Source: an uncultured Planctomycetia bacterium
GTDB taxonomy: Bacteria > Planctomycetota > UBA1135 > GCA-002686595
NCBI GenBank assembly: GCA_938003765.1
Contig: CALKYE010000002.1
Coordinates: forward strand, 1-8,820
Length of the DNA stretch: 8,820 nucleotides
Direction: 5' to 3'
The notes under the pieces were generated by a model. That model worked only from the letters and a program-made list of their open reading frames with translations, made no database searches and had not been told where the DNA came from. Every line of letters starts with the position of its first letter. The first letter of the stretch is position 1. The position numbers and the translations under genes are program-made. Positions 7,147 through 8,820 of this stretch are shown one piece after another.

Positions 7147-8817
7147 ATGAAGAACAAGTCAAGCCGCAAGCAGCACAAGCACAAGCAGCGCGAGAAGCGT
7201 TTGCGCAAGCAACGCAACGATCGTCGCAACGCGTCGCCTGCGACGAGTGAGTCCGATCGTGACGGGAGCGATGGCGATCGAACTGGGCCCGTGCATCATC
7301 GGATGGACTCGGAGCGCCTGCTCCGCGCCGCACAGAGGGCGATGGCGCGCGAGGAGGCGCCGACGGTCGAACTCGCGCAGGAGCGAGTCGCGGGATTCAC
7401 CCCTCGCCACGCCGATGAAGTCACGCGCGAAGCCCTCGCGCTGGGCGGCGTCGAGGCGGCGCAAGAGCTCGCCTATCAGGCCATCGAAGCGGACAGCGTG
7501 CCGCGTGCGCTCGCGCTCGCCAGCAAGGCGCTCGAGTTCGATCCGCAGTGCTGCGACGCGCTGACCCTGATCGCCATCGCGCGCCGCTCGGACCGCGACG
7601 AAGTCATCGACGCGCTCGAACACGCGGCGCATTGCGGACTGGAGCGGCTCGGCGCGGAGCGGCTGCAGGACGCCGAACGCGGCCAGCTCAGCGCGATCGT
7701 CGACGCTCGACCGTACTTGCGCGCTCGTGGGCAGCTCTTCCGTGCGCTCCTGCGCGCGGAACGGCGCTCAGAGGCGCTCGAACATGCGCGCGAGCTGTTC
7801 GCGCTCGACGCCGGCGACCTCGCGCGCGTGCGCGACCCGTTGCTCGGACTGCTGTTCGAGTTCGGACGCCTGGACGACGCGCGCGCGCTGCTCGAGCAGC
7901 ATCGCGATGACGACTCGCCGACCATCGCGTGGGGCGCCGTGCTCGAGGCGCACCTGCGAGCGGGACCGCGCGAGGCGCGGCCGTTGCTCGAGCGCGCGCG
8001 CCAGCTCGAGCCCGACTTCGAGCACGCGCTGCTCGAGGCCGACTTCCCCGCGGACTCCGACGTCGCCGCGACCTTTCTCGACCTCGGCAAGGCCTGGATC
8101 ACCCATGGCCGGGCCTTCGACTGGCTGGCCGCCGGCGCGCCGCTCAGCACTCCCAAGGAGCGCGAGGCGCTCTGCGCGAGCTTCGCGCCGCCCGTCGCGA
8201 CGCTGCTCGAACTCGGCCCGCTCGAGTTCGGCGCCGATTGGATCGACTACCTCTCAGCGCACGGCTTCACCGACGAGCATGTCCCCGAACTCCTGCGCCT
8301 GCTCGGCGCCGTCGAGCTCGACGAGTTCCCCGAAGCCTCGCCGCGCGCCTGGGCTTCGCTCCACGCCGTGCGCGTGCTCGGCCAACTGCGCGCCGCCGCC
8401 GCCATCGAGCCACTGATCGCCTTCGCGCACCGCCACCACGACGACGACTGGCTCGACCTCGCGCCCGTCTTCGCGCTCATCGGTCCGCCGGCCATCGACG
8501 CGCTCGCGCGCTGGCTGCGCACCCCCGCCGCGGACCCGATCGAGTTGTTCACGCCAGTCGCATCGCTCGTCCGCATAGCGAGCGAATCCCCCGCGTCCCG
8601 CGCGCGCATCGTGGGTGAGCTCGCCGCACTGCTGCTGCAGTTCGACTCGCGCTCACCCGTGCTCAACGCGTTCCTGTGCGACGCGCTGTTCGAACTCGAC
8701 GCGACGGCGCACCGCCCGCTGGTGGCGCAAGTGCTCGAGCTCGGTCATGTCGACAGTTCGTTCTTCAACGACCCTGATTCGCTCGACGCGTGGATCGCGG
8801 CGGCGGAGCGGGAGTGA
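7147..8817 (+). CDS. TPR/ST7-like and HEAT-like repeat protein with polybasic N-terminus
   Basis: The product has 556 residues, appears cytosolic, and is of unknown function; its repeats suggest a protein-protein scaffold. Residues 1-28 are dominated by Lys, Arg and His (KNKSSRKQHKHKQREKRLRK), followed by a polar linker to about 52. Residues 105-300 form helical hairpins of TPR type, including ALALASKALEFDPQCCDALT, YLRARGQLFRALLRAERRSEA, LLFEFGRLDDARALLEQH and LLERARQLEPD. The 'RPYLRAR...GR-DDA' pattern resembles ST7-like TPR proteins. Residues 401-535 look like HEAT repeats (AVRVLGQLRAAAAIEPLIAF, LAPVFALIGPPAIDALARWL, LNAFLCDALFELDA) and recall HEAT modules in uncharacterised bacterial proteins. 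There is no signal peptide, membrane segment or C-terminal SEC-C zinc motif. The ATG is the first start after the putative promoter and has no Shine-Dalgarno. The ORF is complete, ending three bases before the window edge. It is divergent from the beta-helix gene. Confidence 0.85.
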   Translation: MKNKSSRKQHKHKQREKRLRKQRNDRRNASPATSESDRDGSDGDRTGPVHHRMDSERLLRAAQRAMAREEAPTVELAQERVAGFTPRHADEVTREALALGGVEAAQELAYQAIEADSVPRALALASKALEFDPQCCDALTLIAIARRSDRDEVIDALEHAAHCGLERLGAERLQDAERGQLSAIVDARPYLRARGQLFRALLRAERRSEALEHARELFALDAGDLARVRDPLLGLLFEFGRLDDARALLEQHRDDDSPTIAWGAVLEAHLRAGPREARPLLERARQLEPDFEHALLEADFPADSDVAATFLDLGKAWITHGRAFDWLAAGAPLSTPKEREALCASFAPPVATLLELGPLEFGADWIDYLSAHGFTDEHVPELLRLLGAVELDEFPEASPRAWASLHAVRVLGQLRAAAAIEPLIAFAHRHHDDDWLDLAPVFALIGPPAIDALARWLRTPAADPIELFTPVASLVRIASESPASRARIVGELAALLLQFDSRSPVLNAFLCDALFELDATAHRPLVAQVLELGHVDSSFFNDPDSLDAWIAAAERE

Positions 8818-8820
8818 GCG

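Noticed and set aside
5237..7150. 637-codon open frame on the plus strand across the beta-helix gene
   Set aside because: It is the antisense shadow of a gene whose own frame has a signal peptide, beta-helix repeats and a known C-terminal pattern.
7476..8156. Minus-strand serine/arginine-rich frame opposite the TPR/HEAT gene
   Set aside because: The serine/arginine strings are the complement of GC-rich alpha-helical coding sequence; no domain is seen.

Overview
The window is very GC-rich DNA. Its real reading frames use mostly G or C at the third codon position, which is why long spurious frames run antisense to the real genes. Two secreted proteins point to a planctomycete-like or similar large-genome environmental bacterium. 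One is a beta-helix protein that opens with a 'TIYVDENASG...DGSSW' segment and closes with 'DMGAYE'. The other is a DUF4382-type lipoprotein. Both architectures are common in Planctomycetota. Several starts lack a clear Shine-Dalgarno sequence, which fits that phylum. The placement is inference, not proof.

Layout. Positions 1-1748 (minus) hold speA, biosynthetic arginine decarboxylase, cut by the left window edge. After a 155-base gap, 1904-4171 (minus) encodes a 755-residue lipoprotein with an N-terminal DUF4382-like domain, beta-rich DUF5666-like segments and an unrecognised C-terminal half. A divergent spacer of about 200 bases leads to two small plus-strand genes: a DUF7079-like protein (4372-4761) and a DUF2200 protein (4859-5206). 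These converge, across an 11-bp GC-rich hairpin, on a minus-strand secreted right-handed beta-helix protein (5345-6901). A 245-base divergent spacer precedes a plus-strand gene (7147-8817). It encodes a 556-residue protein with a polybasic N-terminus, a TPR/ST7-like middle and a HEAT-like C-terminal part, and it ends just inside the window.

How the genes relate. Nothing shows that they form one pathway. speA is polyamine metabolism, two products are exported and probably surface-exposed, and three look cytosolic and of unknown function. Orientation changes three times, so at most the two small DUF genes could share a transcript, and the second has its own possible -10 element. The most interesting cross-gene signal is a recurring TAnnnT box in the leaders of speA, both DUF genes and the TPR/HEAT gene. 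The three plus-strand cases give predicted leaders of only about 14-22 bases with little or no Shine-Dalgarno sequence. I see no RNA genes, mobile elements, CRISPR array, attachment sites or convincing new multi-gene system. All intergenic stretches are shorter than 300 bases.
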